From NCBI GenBank assembly GCA_964605795.1, contig CAZSDZ010000011.1, positions 1 to 62,701 of the forward strand: a DNA stretch of 62,701 bases, written 5' to 3'. The notes under the pieces were generated by a model. The model was given only the letters and a program-made list of their open reading frames with translations. It had not been told where the DNA came from and searched no databases. A program made the translations under genes and the position numbers. Below, piece by piece: positions 35,818 to 44,497 of this stretch; position 1 is the stretch's first letter, and each line of letters opens with the position of its first letter. Source of the stretch: JAFGOM01 sp964605795. GTDB lineage: Archaea; Halobacteriota; Methanomicrobia; Methanomicrobiales; Methanospirillaceae.

Positions 35818-35827
35818 TTATAAATAG
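35818..35827 (+). promoter_or_regulatory. TATA box of the CMI4-like gene
   Basis: GTTATAAATA gives an excellent archaeal TATA match, predicting a start near 35850 and a leader of about 23 bases that includes GTGAT before the ATG at 35873. Confidence 0.5.
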
Positions 35828-35872
35828 TCTTACAAGCATCTATATCGGTATTCGGCTGTTGCGTGATAATTT

Positions 35873-36484
35873 ATGCCTGATGAGACAGAGAAGAAGAAAC
35901 AGCTCTTTCAACTGTTCACTGATATAACCGGTAATACCAAAATCGTAGAGCCGATGAAGAAGATACATGGTACTCTTCGTGACAGTGATGCTGTGGAACG
36001 TGAAATCGCCCTGATTATGCGTGAAATGCAGGACCAGGGTGTTTTCAAGACGAAATTAAAACCGATCCAGATGGCTAAACTCGTTTGCGCATATCATAGT
36101 GGAAAGAATGATACGGAGATAGCCCGTGATCTTGGTGATGAGAAACTCTCAAAGACGGTCGCCCGTGCACGGGTCAGGATGAAACTGTTTCGTGATCTTG
36201 ACTTTAAGATGCCTTTTGATCAGGAAAAGATGGTTGTGCTCCTGCAGTCTGATAAGACCATGAAGGATATCAGTGAAGAGCTGGGAATAAGCCCGTCTAC
36301 CTTGCGTGAATACCGGCATGTCCTCGAAGCCCAGTCTGACGAGGAGATGGACCGGTACCTGGAACGGATACGGGATGTCATGGAAGATCGGGACCTTACC
36401 GAACAGATGACGGCCAGTGCAACGCGTGATACGCTCGGCGACTCGATAGATATCACCGAGGCAGAACTCATCGATGTGACGTAA
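35873..36484 (+). CDS. Conditioned-medium-induced protein 4-like helix-turn-helix protein
   Basis: 203 residues, almost wholly helical and highly charged. The central part (about residues 70-150) reads like paired HTH units: AKLVCAYHSGKNDTEIARDLG and TMKDISEELGISPSTLREY, the latter a textbook HTH. The whole resembles the archaeal proteins labelled conditioned medium-induced protein 4 in haloarchaea. It is probably a DNA-binding regulator conserved across euryarchaea; its regulon is unknown. A good TATA box sits upstream. It is monocistronic. Confidence 0.82.
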   Translation: MPDETEKKKQLFQLFTDITGNTKIVEPMKKIHGTLRDSDAVEREIALIMREMQDQGVFKTKLKPIQMAKLVCAYHSGKNDTEIARDLGDEKLSKTVARARVRMKLFRDLDFKMPFDQEKMVVLLQSDKTMKDISEELGISPSTLREYRHVLEAQSDEEMDRYLERIRDVMEDRDLTEQMTASATRDTLGDSIDITEAELIDVT

Positions 36485-36794
36485 AATCCTTCAATTATAT
36501 CCTGATGTATAGTGAATAAGAAACAGAGGATGGTTGTTATATCGCACGGGTAAAACCAACCAACCCGATCATTGGGATCAGGATAAAAGACAAGAGTTCT
36601 TATCTAACGCGATCTCCTGGGTGATTCGCTGCATGAGAAACCCTGTCTTTTTCCCGGTCTGTTCTCATTTTCCAATGAGATCCCTGTTTTATCAGTTTTC
36701 TGGTGTGAATCAGACCGATATGATGCGACTGGTAACGATTGCTCACAAAACACGAAAAAAAGAAAAGAATGATATCTGAAAAAAATTGTGATAT
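36485..36794. other. Convergent intergenic region, no supported gene
   Basis: About 310 bases. A frame at 36534-36779 has no ribosome-binding site, an unlikely composition and no recognisable domain. Confidence 0.4.
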
Positions 36795-37343
36795 TTACGT
36801 AGTCCCGAACTCACGAATCAGTTCTGATTTACTCAGGGATGATATATAAGTCTTGTTTGCTCTCTTCTGGAGGGTCTCATCCTTCTCAATCAGGCTTCTG
36901 ATGTAAGCTATCTCGGCTGAAACCTGGTTTTTCTGAGCATTGGGTTTCTTTATGGTATTCTCCGGGTGACAGGAAGGACAGTATACTGCCGTCTCTTCTA
37001 GTTTTCCATCGATTGTGCCGGTCCAAGCTTTGGCTTCAACTTCTCCCAATTCGTCATCCTCATCCTCATCGTCATCTCCTGTCTCACCATACCCTTCGTA
37101 CGGCATGTTAAGCATTCCGAGTGATGCATATCCCCCGGTCATATTGTCTATCATCCGCTGGATGAGGTCAAACCAGCAGCAGTATAACCCGATCGTGAAG
37201 GGATCCTCGTCATCGTATGGAAAATTCCAGTTACCTTTCATTTGACCGGTTGGATCATTTTCTTTCCAGTCAGCACTGGCTGGTATGGCTATGAAAATAG
37301 CGGTAATGACAAGGAATATGAGAACAATAGGTAGTCTGTTCAT
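36795..37343 (-). CDS. Secreted protein with a CxxCH motif and acidic cluster
   Basis: 182 residues with a signal peptide at residues 1-24 (ends PASADW). The mature protein has a Cys pair in LYCCWFDLIQRM, a strongly acidic run (DDDEDEDDE) around residue 95, and the motif VYCPSCHPE near residue 120, followed by a Lys-rich helical tail. CxxCH is the classical covalent haem attachment motif, but a metal site formed with the other Cys pair is equally possible. No family recognised. Monocistronic; only 43 bases separate it from acyP. Confidence 0.75.
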   Translation of the reverse strand: MNRLPIVLIFLVITAIFIAIPASADWKENDPTGQMKGNWNFPYDDEDPFTIGLYCCWFDLIQRMIDNMTGGYASLGMLNMPYEGYGETGDDDEDEDDELGEVEAKAWTGTIDGKLEETAVYCPSCHPENTIKKPNAQKNQVSAEIAYIRSLIEKDETLQKRANKTYISSLSKSELIREFGTT

Positions 37344-37386
37344 GGGTATATATACAGATTGAATTTATATGAACTTTATGACATTA

Positions 37387-37662
37387 TCAGTATCGTATAC
37401 GAAAATCTGTAGACGGTATGGGTTTATTCTCTTGCATATCAAGGCTTTTCACCTGGATATGGGGATCTGCCCGGGCATGGATATGCTCGATGAAAACTGA
37501 CATATCATCACTGGCACCGGTTGCACAGATACAGACTGTTCCATCGGTCTCGTTTTTTACCCATCCGGTGATATTGTTCTCTTTTGCAGCACGCAGAACA
37601 TAGAACCGGTATCCTACCCCCTGTACCCGTCCGTTCACCCTGATGAGAAGCGAGGTTACCAT
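37387..37662 (-). CDS. acyP: Acylphosphatase
   Basis: Hydrolyses carboxyl-phosphate bonds in acyl phosphates. 91 residues. The signature RVNGRVQGVGYRFYVLRAA contains the phosphate-binding Arg19, and GWVKNETDGTV contains catalytic Asn37. The fold is complete to the final strand TDFRIRY. Assignment secure. Confidence 0.95.
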   Translation of the reverse strand: MVTSLLIRVNGRVQGVGYRFYVLRAAKENNITGWVKNETDGTVCICATGASDDMSVFIEHIHARADPHIQVKSLDMQENKPIPSTDFRIRY

Positions 37663-37933
37663 ACTTTTATGTTGCTTTTCTGCGCTTTAGGTCTGTTGGA
37701 TCTCGTTCCCCCATAAGGCCCTGATCGATGGTACCAGAGTGGCGAGTGCAGGATGCGGGTTTCTTTCCATTCTCTTTTCCTGCATGCATACGTTTTCTGA
37801 GATGAATCCGGAACGGATAACGAAGCGGAAAAAAGTGTATATCAGGAGCAGGAGATCCTGCTTTCCCTCCTTTTGAGAGACCCGTTCGTCTCGGTAAGAG
37901 TTGGTGCAGGAATGGTGATTGGAAAGGGAATCC

Positions 37934-38086
37934 TCAAGCGGTGATAAACTGTTCTTTTGGTGCAAGACAGATGGGACAGCACCAGTCATCAGGGAGATGA
38001 GCCCAGTCGGTACCAGGCTCTACTCCTTTATCCCCCTGTGCCGGGTCATACACATGACCGCATATCATGCATTTCATACATTTCAT
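37934..38086 (-). CDS. Rubredoxin
   Basis: 50 residues, found by direct reading of the minus strand between acyP and the PAS kinase. The iron site has Cys6-x2-Cys9-Gly (CMICGHVYDPAQGD) and Cys37-Pro-Ile-Cys40 (DDWCCPIC), with the family DKGVEPGT loop and Trp-containing LPDDW. Oddities: the second CPxC is followed by Leu instead of the usual Gly, and there are extra Cys residues at 3 and 36. It transfers single electrons, in methanogens commonly for oxygen or superoxide detoxification. It follows the kinase gene by 47 bases on the same strand and may share its transcript. Confidence 0.93.
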   Translation of the reverse strand: MKCMKCMICGHVYDPAQGDKGVEPGTDWAHLPDDWCCPICLAPKEQFITA

Positions 38087-38133
38087 GGTACAGTTTCGGT
38101 GTTAAAAGGAGATAATCCAAGCTCCAAAAAACT

Positions 38134-41100
38134 TTAATTGTTCTTGAACCGGAACATACCCTGGGGAATTCTGATAACAAATTTCACCCCTTTCCCATAG
38201 GTACCTACTTCAGTCAGGGTATATTCTGATATCCCGAGGATCTCGCGTGAGAGAAAGAGTCCATATCCGGTATTCTGCCCGAACCCGCTCTCAAATATTT
38301 TTTCTTTGAGATCATCCGGAATTCCGGTACCATTATCTTCATAGATAAAAAGGATGCCGTCATCGCAAAACTCCATGTCAAAAGAGACCCGGGTTACATG
38401 CTCTCCATGACGTTGAGAATTGTCAAGAAAGCTGTATAAAACTTTTTCAAATAGCGGATCTGCATACAACTCAAGCTTTTTCAGGGGATCAGAGATGAAT
38501 ACATCCTTTATGTGGATAAATTCCAGAGATTTTTGGATTACTGCATGTACATCCTGCCAGCCTGCAATATGAAGGCCGATATCCTGGTAGATCCGCGTAA
38601 ACGTGATCTGATCTGTAATCCTCTCAATCGATTCCCGAATCCTGTCGATATATTCGATCGCTTCTCTCTCTTTGGCACTATCCCGGGCGAGATCAGCATA
38701 CCCGGCAAGGACGGTCAGCTGGTTGAGTACATCATGACGGGTAACTCCTGAAAGGAGGTTTAATTTCTGATTTGCTCTCTGAAGTGCCGCTTCTACCTGC
38801 TTTCTCTGGGTGATGTCCCGTTTATTCTCCCTGCGTCCCAGATATGTCCCGTCTTCCCTGAATACCGGTTGGCAATAATGACTTATCCACCGTTCCTCCC
38901 GGGATTTGGTGATGATCCTGAAGTCAATATGCTGGATAGTATCAGTAGCAGCGCCTATTGAGTGATAATGGTTTCGAATCATCTCCTGGTCTTGTTGATG
39001 GGTGATCTGGATAAGGAGATCCGGGTCTCTCATGAATTCTTCGACAGTATATCCTGAAATCCGGTGACAGGAGGGAGATACGTAGATATATGAACCATCT
39101 GGTCCGATCCATGACTCCCAGTCATAGGTAAACTCGGCAAGGGTTCTAAATTTCTCGGCACTCTCTTCAAGATCCCTTTCCAGTTTCTTTCGGGCACTGA
39201 TATCAAAAATAACGCCAACAATTCCTCCGACGGTCCCATCTGTTCTGAGAAGGGCAGTTTTTGAGAATAAAACCTCAATGGTCTCTCCGGCTGCGTTTGT
39301 GATGACGTATTCGTACTGCTGGACATGTGGTGTTTCAATGATGAGATCATCTTTGTGTCGGTAATGGTCAGCAAGTTCCTTTGGGAAGAAATCGTGTATT
39401 GTTTTTCCGATGATCTCATCCCGTGACATCCCGACGAGTTCTTCAAACGCCTTGTTGCAGTCCTCGTACACCCCATTAATATCCCTGAGAAAGACCGGAG
39501 ATGACATACTATCCATGAGTGCTTTTACATAGTTGAGTTTTTCAGAGACCTCCTTTTCAGCCCTTTTCCTATCACTGATGTCAAATATGACGCCGACAAT
39601 CCCCCCTACGGTCCCATCGGCCTTCANNNNNNNNNNNNNNNNNNNNNNNNNNNNNNNNNNNNNNNNNNNNNNNNNNNNNNNNNNNNNNNNNNNNNNNNNN
39701 NNNNNNNNNNNNNNNNNNNNNNNNNNCGTACACCCCTTTCGTATCCCTGAGAAAGACCGGTGCTGCCATGGTGTCCATGAGCGCTTTTACGTAGTTGAGT
39801 TTTTCAGAGACCTCCTTTTCAGCCCTTTTCCTGTCACTGATGTCAAATATGACGCCGACAATCCCCCCTACGGTCCCATCGGCCTTCAAAAGCGCAGTTT
39901 TAGAGAACATGACATCAAATGTCTCTCCGGCTGCGTTCGTGATGACGTACTCGTACTGCTGGACATGCGGTTTTTCTATGATGAGATCGTCTTTGTACCG
40001 GTAATGGTCAGCGAGTTCTTTTGGGAAGAAATCATGTATCGTTTTTCCGATGATCTCATCCCGTGACATTCCGACGAGTTCCTCAAACGCCTTGTTGCAG
40101 TCCTCGTACACCCCTTTCGTATCCCTGAGAAAGACCGGTGCTGCCATGGTGTCCATGAGTGCTTTGACGTAGTTGAGCTTCTCCTGGAGTTTCTTTTCAA
40201 TCTCTTTTCTCTCACTTATGTCAACAATTACTCCTACGATGCCCCCTACCGTTCCGTCAGCCCTCATAAGAGCAGTCTTTGAGAATAAAACATCATATCT
40301 GATTCCTTTTGCATCGGTGATCAGATACTCGTACTGCTGTACATGCGGTTTTTCGATAATGAGATCGTCTTTGTACCGGTAATGGTCAGCGAGTTCTTTT
40401 GGGAAGAAGTCATGTATTGTTTTTCCGATGATCTCTTCCTTTGACATCCCGACGAGTTCTTCAAACGCCTTGTTACAGTCTTTGTATATCCCTTTTATAT
40501 CCCGGTAAAAGACCGGTGCCGGAATGGTGTCCATGAGAGCTTTGACATAGTTCAGGTTCTCGGTTATCGATATCTCCATCTCTTTCTTCTCGGTGATATC
40601 GCGACCGACTGACTGATACTCAATGACCATTCCGAAATCATTGAAAACAGCAAGATCTGACCACTGTTGCCACCGTACTGAACCATCAGGCATTATTATC
40701 CTGTGCTCGATGATGTTTGAAGGGGTATCAGGTGTCAGTTTTCTGAAATGGTCGGCAATCTTTCTCTTGTCATCAACAGGAACGTTTGGAATAAAGATGC
40801 GTCCCATGAGTTTTTCGTACGGTATGCCATAGTATCGGCAGAAGGCTTCATTTGCAAAGACATGGGTTCCATCAGGCAAAAAACGGCTGATGAGTTCGGT
40901 CTGGCACTCTACAACAGCACGATATCGCTTTTCACTGGCAACCAGTTCCTTTTTGGCGCGTTTCTGTTCAACCGTTTTTCTGATAAAATTTACGAGCTCT
41001 GCAAAAAGTGCCTTGTTGTTTCCGCCTTTTTGAAGATAGTAGTCTGCACCAAAATTAAGGGCCTCAATAGCCACCTCTTCCCGCCCTCTGCCGGTAAAGA

Positions 41101-41335
41101 TGATAAACGGGATATCTATCTCACGGGAACGGATCTCTTTTAGGAACGCAATCCCGTTCATTACCGGCATCTCATAATCGGAAATGATAACATCGTAATA
41201 CCGGTCCTGAATCATCTCAAGTGCGTCAATGGCTGATTCAGCAGTATCTATTTCGTAATCCCCCATTCGCTCGATAAAGGTCTTACTCATATCAAGCAGA
41301 ACCGGTTCATCATCGACTATGAGAATGGAAACCAC
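38134..41335 (-). CDS. Hybrid receiver - multi-PAS - histidine kinase, spans an assembly gap
   Basis: Read as one gene from the GTG at 41335 to the stop at 38134. Order: receiver domain (residues 1-120, DYEMPVMNG with phospho-Asp), a distinct PAS, then four near-identical PAS units of 126 residues (LNYVKALMDT, CNKAFEELVGMS, DFFPKELADHY), one further PAS (FTYDWESWIGPDGSYIY), a dimerisation helix with phospho-accepting His in GVTRHDVLNQLTVL, and an ATPase domain (YEDNGTGIPDDL, TGYGLFLSREIL). The 100-N filler breaks the frame. Restoring the 216 bases that the 378-bp repeat period predicts makes one open frame of about 1105 residues. No membrane helix, so a cytoplasmic sensor. Confidence 0.85.
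39165..40560 (-). repeat. Tandem 378-bp coding repeat encoding four PAS domains
   Basis: Equivalent points fall at 40483, 40105, 39727 and 39465. The first intervals are exactly 378 bases; the last becomes 378 once the gap is corrected from 100 to 216. Two of the copies are almost identical in DNA (one mismatch over the 94 bases flanking the gap at 39533-39626), indicating recent duplication or gene conversion. Confidence 0.9.
39627..39726. other. Assembly gap, 100 N, inside the PAS repeat
   Basis: A standard-size filler. Repeat periodicity and the reading frame both require 216 missing bases, or 216 plus a multiple of 378. Confidence 0.95.
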
Positions 41336-41688
41336 GATAATTATTATATCTTTTCTGTTGCTATAAAAGCATCACTATTTCATGCATTGTCTGTTTTGAG
41401 AAATAGAAACGTTCTGTTTCTTTTTTCTCTTTTTCTTTTCTCTTTTTCTGTTTTGTCGAATTACTGAAAAAAGAGTAACCCTGATACTCTTTTTTCACAT
41501 GAGATGCATGTAGAGACCCTCTTGTATCGGCGAGAGTGAAAAAACATGATTTTTGTGTAAATTATGGATTTAATCGTTTTTCTCGCAGATATCAAGTATC
41601 AATCTCGGTGATATCCTGTGTTTTAAATCCAATATGAAAGGACTGAAATAGTGGTATTGGAATATAGTATCAGATTCAGGTGGCTAAT
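41336..41688. other. Divergent intergenic region with T/C-rich tract and hairpin
   Basis: About 350 bases between the PAS kinase and the phosphatase gene. It holds a TATA-like CTTTTATAG (minus, near 41362-41370) for the kinase, a pyrimidine tract at about 41416-41455, and the 13-bp inverted repeat described separately. No gene seen. Confidence 0.5.
41465..41497. repeat. Perfect 13-bp inverted repeat (hairpin)
   Basis: TGAAAAAAGAGTA, a 7-base loop, then TACTCTTTTTTCA. On the plus strand it ends in a T run like an intrinsic terminator, yet no plus-strand gene ends before it. It could act in the leader of the phosphatase gene, as a terminator for an unseen transcript, or as an operator. Confidence 0.5.
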
Positions 41689-42600
41689 ATGGGTGCATTG
41701 GAAGAGTATCTGGAATGGAGTAACCTCCCTGTTGATATCATCAAGCTGATTCGTCTGTTTGCAAACGAGACCGAGATGCTCCGAAAGGCGTTTCTTAAGA
41801 ATCAGGCCTATTGTTCCGGGCGGAACGCATCTGGTGAACAACAGGCAGCCATGGATACATTTGCTGATAAAGTTCTCGTTGATCTCTTTTCAAATTCAGG
41901 TCTGGTGCGTGAACTTGCCTCAGAAGAACAGGATTCCCTTATTCGGATTCCTGATTCAACCGGTACAATCGCATTGGTTATGGATCCTCTGGATGGTTCA
42001 TCACTTATCCAGACAAATCTTGCCGTTGGATCCATTATCGGGTTGTATGCAGACGGAGATGTGCTTCAGAAAGGAAAAAACCTGACCGCCGCGCTCTATT
42101 CCCTGTACGGGCCTATGACGGTTCTTGTAGTGAGCGGAGGAAAGGGAGTACGAAGTTTTGCGTTCGACCCCGATATCGGGGACTTTGTAATTCTCTGCCA
42201 TGATATCATGATTCCTGAAGGGAAACAGTATGGTACCGGGGGTTTACGGAATGAATGGACTCCGGAACACACCTCAGTTATCAGGTACTGTAATGATATG
42301 GGATACAAGATCCGGTATTCCGGATCCTTTGTGGCAGATTTCCATCAAATCCTCGTATATGGTGGATTTTATGGTTATCCTTCCCTGATAGGGAGACCGG
42401 AAGGGAAATTACGTCTTCTTTTTGAAGCAAACCCCCTGGGTTTTATTGTCAGTCAGGCAGGAGGCCGGATCTCGGACGGGAGACGAAACCTCCTTGATGT
42501 GACCCCTACATCGATACATCAGAAAACACCTATCTATGTTGGCAGTACGGGAGTCATTAAAAAAATTGAAGAGATATATGCAGTAAAACACGATACGTAA
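41689..42600 (+). CDS. fbp: Fructose-1,6-bisphosphatase (class I type)
   Basis: Hydrolyses fructose 1,6-bisphosphate in gluconeogenesis. 303 residues from the ATG at 41689, chosen over a GTG at 41680 because AGGTGG just upstream serves as its ribosome-binding site. The metal and phosphate motif VMDPLDGSSLIQTNLAVGSI is intact, with the preceding ASEEQD and the later YSGSFVADFHQIL and KLRLLFEANPLGFIV. Class I enzymes are uncommon in archaea, where the bifunctional type V dominates, so a second enzyme or past transfer is possible. Monocistronic. Confidence 0.93.
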   Translation: MGALEEYLEWSNLPVDIIKLIRLFANETEMLRKAFLKNQAYCSGRNASGEQQAAMDTFADKVLVDLFSNSGLVRELASEEQDSLIRIPDSTGTIALVMDPLDGSSLIQTNLAVGSIIGLYADGDVLQKGKNLTAALYSLYGPMTVLVVSGGKGVRSFAFDPDIGDFVILCHDIMIPEGKQYGTGGLRNEWTPEHTSVIRYCNDMGYKIRYSGSFVADFHQILVYGGFYGYPSLIGRPEGKLRLLFEANPLGFIVSQAGGRISDGRRNLLDVTPTSIHQKTPIYVGSTGVIKKIEEIYAVKHDT

Positions 42601-42755
42601 CCAATATGATTGTCATATAAAACAGGGATCAGGTTAAGACCGGAGTTAGGGTATCAGATAATCCTGGATTTTCTTTTGGATGCCATTTTTTCCTGATACA
42701 AGTGACTCATTGGCTCTATTCTTTTTAATCCTTCTGTTTTTACATCAAAAGCAAA

Positions 42756-42765
42756 CCTATTTTAG
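42756..42765 (+). promoter_or_regulatory. TATA-like element of the LSm gene
   Basis: CCTATTTTAG centred about 31 bases before the LSm ATG, with a purine-rich GCAAA upstream as a possible BRE. It would give a near-leaderless transcript. Confidence 0.35.
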
Positions 42766-42791
42766 GTCCACTGTCATTATATTCCAGCAGA

Positions 42792-43025
42792 ATGGTCAGC
42801 AGTATCGTACTCCCGATAAAGAAAGTTTTTTCCCTGGTTGACAATGTTGTTAGCGTTGAGATTAAGGATGAAGGAAAGATCGTAAAAGGACGCCTGATCG
42901 CCGTTGATGAGTATCTGAATCTTCAGATGGAAAACTCAAAAGAGTATACGGATAATGGTGAACGTGACCTCGGAATCGTTGTTATCCGGGGAAATAATAT
43001 CCTCTCGATTGCACCCGTTGTATGA
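42792..43025 (+). CDS. LSm (Sm-like) RNA-binding protein
   Basis: 77 residues with the two Sm motifs: VSVEIKDEGKIVKGRLIAVDEYLNL (Sm1) and GIVVIRGNNILSI (Sm2, with the RG-N core). Archaeal Sm proteins form rings that bind U-rich RNA. The stop overlaps the ATG of the next gene by 4 nt (ATGA), so this pair is translationally coupled. The N-terminal leader of about 10 residues is slightly unusual. Confidence 0.92.
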   Translation: MVSSIVLPIKKVFSLVDNVVSVEIKDEGKIVKGRLIAVDEYLNLQMENSKEYTDNGERDLGIVVIRGNNILSIAPVV

Positions 43026-43378
43026 CCGAATTGACTGAGATCGAGATTCGGGCACTCAAAGCGATAAAATCAAGCCCAGATGGTATACTTCAGAGTGAAC
43101 TCTGGAAAGAGCTTGATGTCGACAGCCGGAAATGTTCCCGTATCGTAAAGAAACTCCTGGAATCAGAGAGTGTTGAACGCATTGAATATCGCCAGGATGG
43201 TATCAAGACCTACCGGCTTATTGTCAGGAAAGGACCCCTCGACCCTGGATTCCTTATGGCAGGTGATGAACTGATACCCTGCGTCGCGTGCGAGCTGGAA
43301 TGTGTTATTGAAGAGTGTCCATACCTGCTTGACTGGATGTATCAGCTCGCGATTGCAGATGCAGGTGGAAAAGAATAG
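43022..43378 (+). CDS. Winged-helix protein with a C-terminal Cys cluster, TFE-beta/RPC34-like
   Basis: 118 residues. A winged helix occupies residues 3-70 (GILQSELWKELDVDSRKCSRIVKKL, wing with YRLIVR). After a short linker come four cysteines in CVACELECVIEECPYLLDW (C-x2-C-x3-C-x4/5-C followed by YL-x2-W). The ending C-x-YL-x2-W recalls the iron-sulfur cluster region of eukaryotic RPC39 and of archaeal TFE-beta. It is coupled to an LSm gene. I think it is a basal-factor-type or regulatory DNA-binding protein with a [4Fe-4S] or zinc site. The TFE-beta link is a hypothesis. Confidence 0.75.
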   Translation: MTELTEIEIRALKAIKSSPDGILQSELWKELDVDSRKCSRIVKKLLESESVERIEYRQDGIKTYRLIVRKGPLDPGFLMAGDELIPCVACELECVIEECPYLLDWMYQLAIADAGGKE

Positions 43379-43387
43379 ATTTTTTTA

Positions 43388-43460
43388 TACCCCCGAACGG
43401 AATCGAACCGTTGTCATCGGAACCAAAATCCGATATGATTGACCTCTACACTACGGGGGT
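43388..43460 (-). tRNA. tRNA-Gln (anticodon TTG)
   Basis: A 73-nt minus-strand cloverleaf. The acceptor ACCCCCG pairs with CGGGGGT, the T arm is AACGG-TTCGATT-CCGTT, and the anticodon stem TCGGA pairs with TCCGA around loop TTTTGGT, giving anticodon TTG for CAA/CAG glutamine codons. The discriminator is A. CCA is not encoded. A TATA-like GTATTA lies about 26 bases upstream. Confidence 0.93.
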
Positions 43461-43827
43461 TGTGCAATCCTTTTATGCCGTAATACATTATTGATACAGG
43501 GATAAAAACTCTCTTTTGATACGGTTCCCGGGATATAGGTTTTATCGGAAGATGTCTGGTTATGCACTGCCTGGTTTCCCGGACTGTCTTTATCTTTGGA
43601 ATATGGAGGGTATGATCGTTCTGTATCGATCCTTATAAAAATCCCGGAACTGTAATAGTATATTTAGGTTATTGCATGGCGATATGTGGTCTACCTGCCT
43701 TACGTCAATGGATAACGGGATGAGAGATCTCTTCTCTCTTTTAAATACATATAAGATGAAAGCTGAAATTTTGTGACGATTGATGATGAACAAATTTTTA
43801 TCAGGACCCAAAATCGGGGAGGAGGCT
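43461..43827. other. Intergenic region with promoter of the coiled-coil gene
   Basis: About 365 bases. TTTAAATACATATAAG at 43739-43754 is a strong TATA-like stretch for the gene at 43828. The codons ATG ATG at 43783 give a short N-terminal extension but lack a ribosome-binding site. Confidence 0.4.
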
Positions 43828-44337
43828 ATGATTGAACCATCAGAAGTGCCTGATGACACACCCGACCGGGAACCAGAGTCACTTCCTGATACCAGTAAAA
43901 TCGTAACACTCTTAAAAAAATCCCCAGATTCTCTAGAACCAGGCGATGATATCGTTCAGATCAGAAAGGATCTAGAAGTCCTGACATCAGTCTCGGGTGA
44001 GCTTAAGAATGAGATAAAAAAAACCCTGATCTTCATCTCAAAATGGTACCGAAAAAACCAGGAACTCTATGAACCAATAGCAGAATCTCTGACGACCCTT
44101 ACTGCTGATCTCGCATCACTTACGATTCGGTCTGCAGAAATTCACCAGATGATAGAGGATCTGGGACGGACAGTTTCTTTGCATACCAGCAGTATCTCCT
44201 CATCGCAGGATATCCTGAAAGAAGAGATCTCCGGTTGCCGCAAGGATATTGAAGCGATGAAGAAGGAACTAACACTCATCTTTTACCTGATGGGAATCGG
44301 ATTTGTTCTTCTCTTTATTGTCAGCCTTATGAAATAA
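43828..44337 (+). CDS. Coiled-coil protein with C-terminal membrane anchor
   Basis: 169 residues from the ATG at 43828, favoured because GGGGAGGAGG lies directly before it. An acidic, Pro-rich N-terminus (MIEPSEVPDDTPDREPE) is followed by long amphipathic helices (about residues 35-145, SGELKNEIKKTLIFISKW) and a tail anchor at about 148-167 (LIFYLMGIGFVLLFIVSLM). This is a cytoplasmic coiled coil tethered by its C-terminus. No family recognised. Confidence 0.72.
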   Translation: MIEPSEVPDDTPDREPESLPDTSKIVTLLKKSPDSLEPGDDIVQIRKDLEVLTSVSGELKNEIKKTLIFISKWYRKNQELYEPIAESLTTLTADLASLTIRSAEIHQMIEDLGRTVSLHTSSISSSQDILKEEISGCRKDIEAMKKELTLIFYLMGIGFVLLFIVSLMK

Positions 44338-44497
44338 TTACATTATCTCTCTCGTATCCGGTAATTTGACACCAGAGGTGGGATTGGAGTTTTGCTCCCC
44401 CAATTGGTGCGTTTTTTGGAGTTCCCTTATTCTCATTTAAATGCCCAGGTTTAGGAAATGGATTATTAAGCGCGAACCAAGCATAGATCTGAGTATT

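Noticed and set aside
36534..36779. 81-codon frame between convergent genes
   Set aside because: No start signal and no similarity to a known fold; low-complexity ends.
37687..37989. 100-codon minus-strand frame
   Set aside because: It overlaps the rubredoxin in a different frame on the same strand, and rubredoxin has an unmistakable iron site.
38134..39516. Separate histidine kinase gene starting at 39516
   Set aside because: The Met is inside a PAS repeat and the frame continues upstream; it is the C-terminal half of the gap-spanning gene.
39165..40560. CRISPR-like or mobile repeat array
   Set aside because: The repeats are 378 bases, in frame and code for PAS domains.
44338..44497. TPP riboswitch before thiM
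   Set aside because: No recognisable motif; the stretch is short and without the conserved core.
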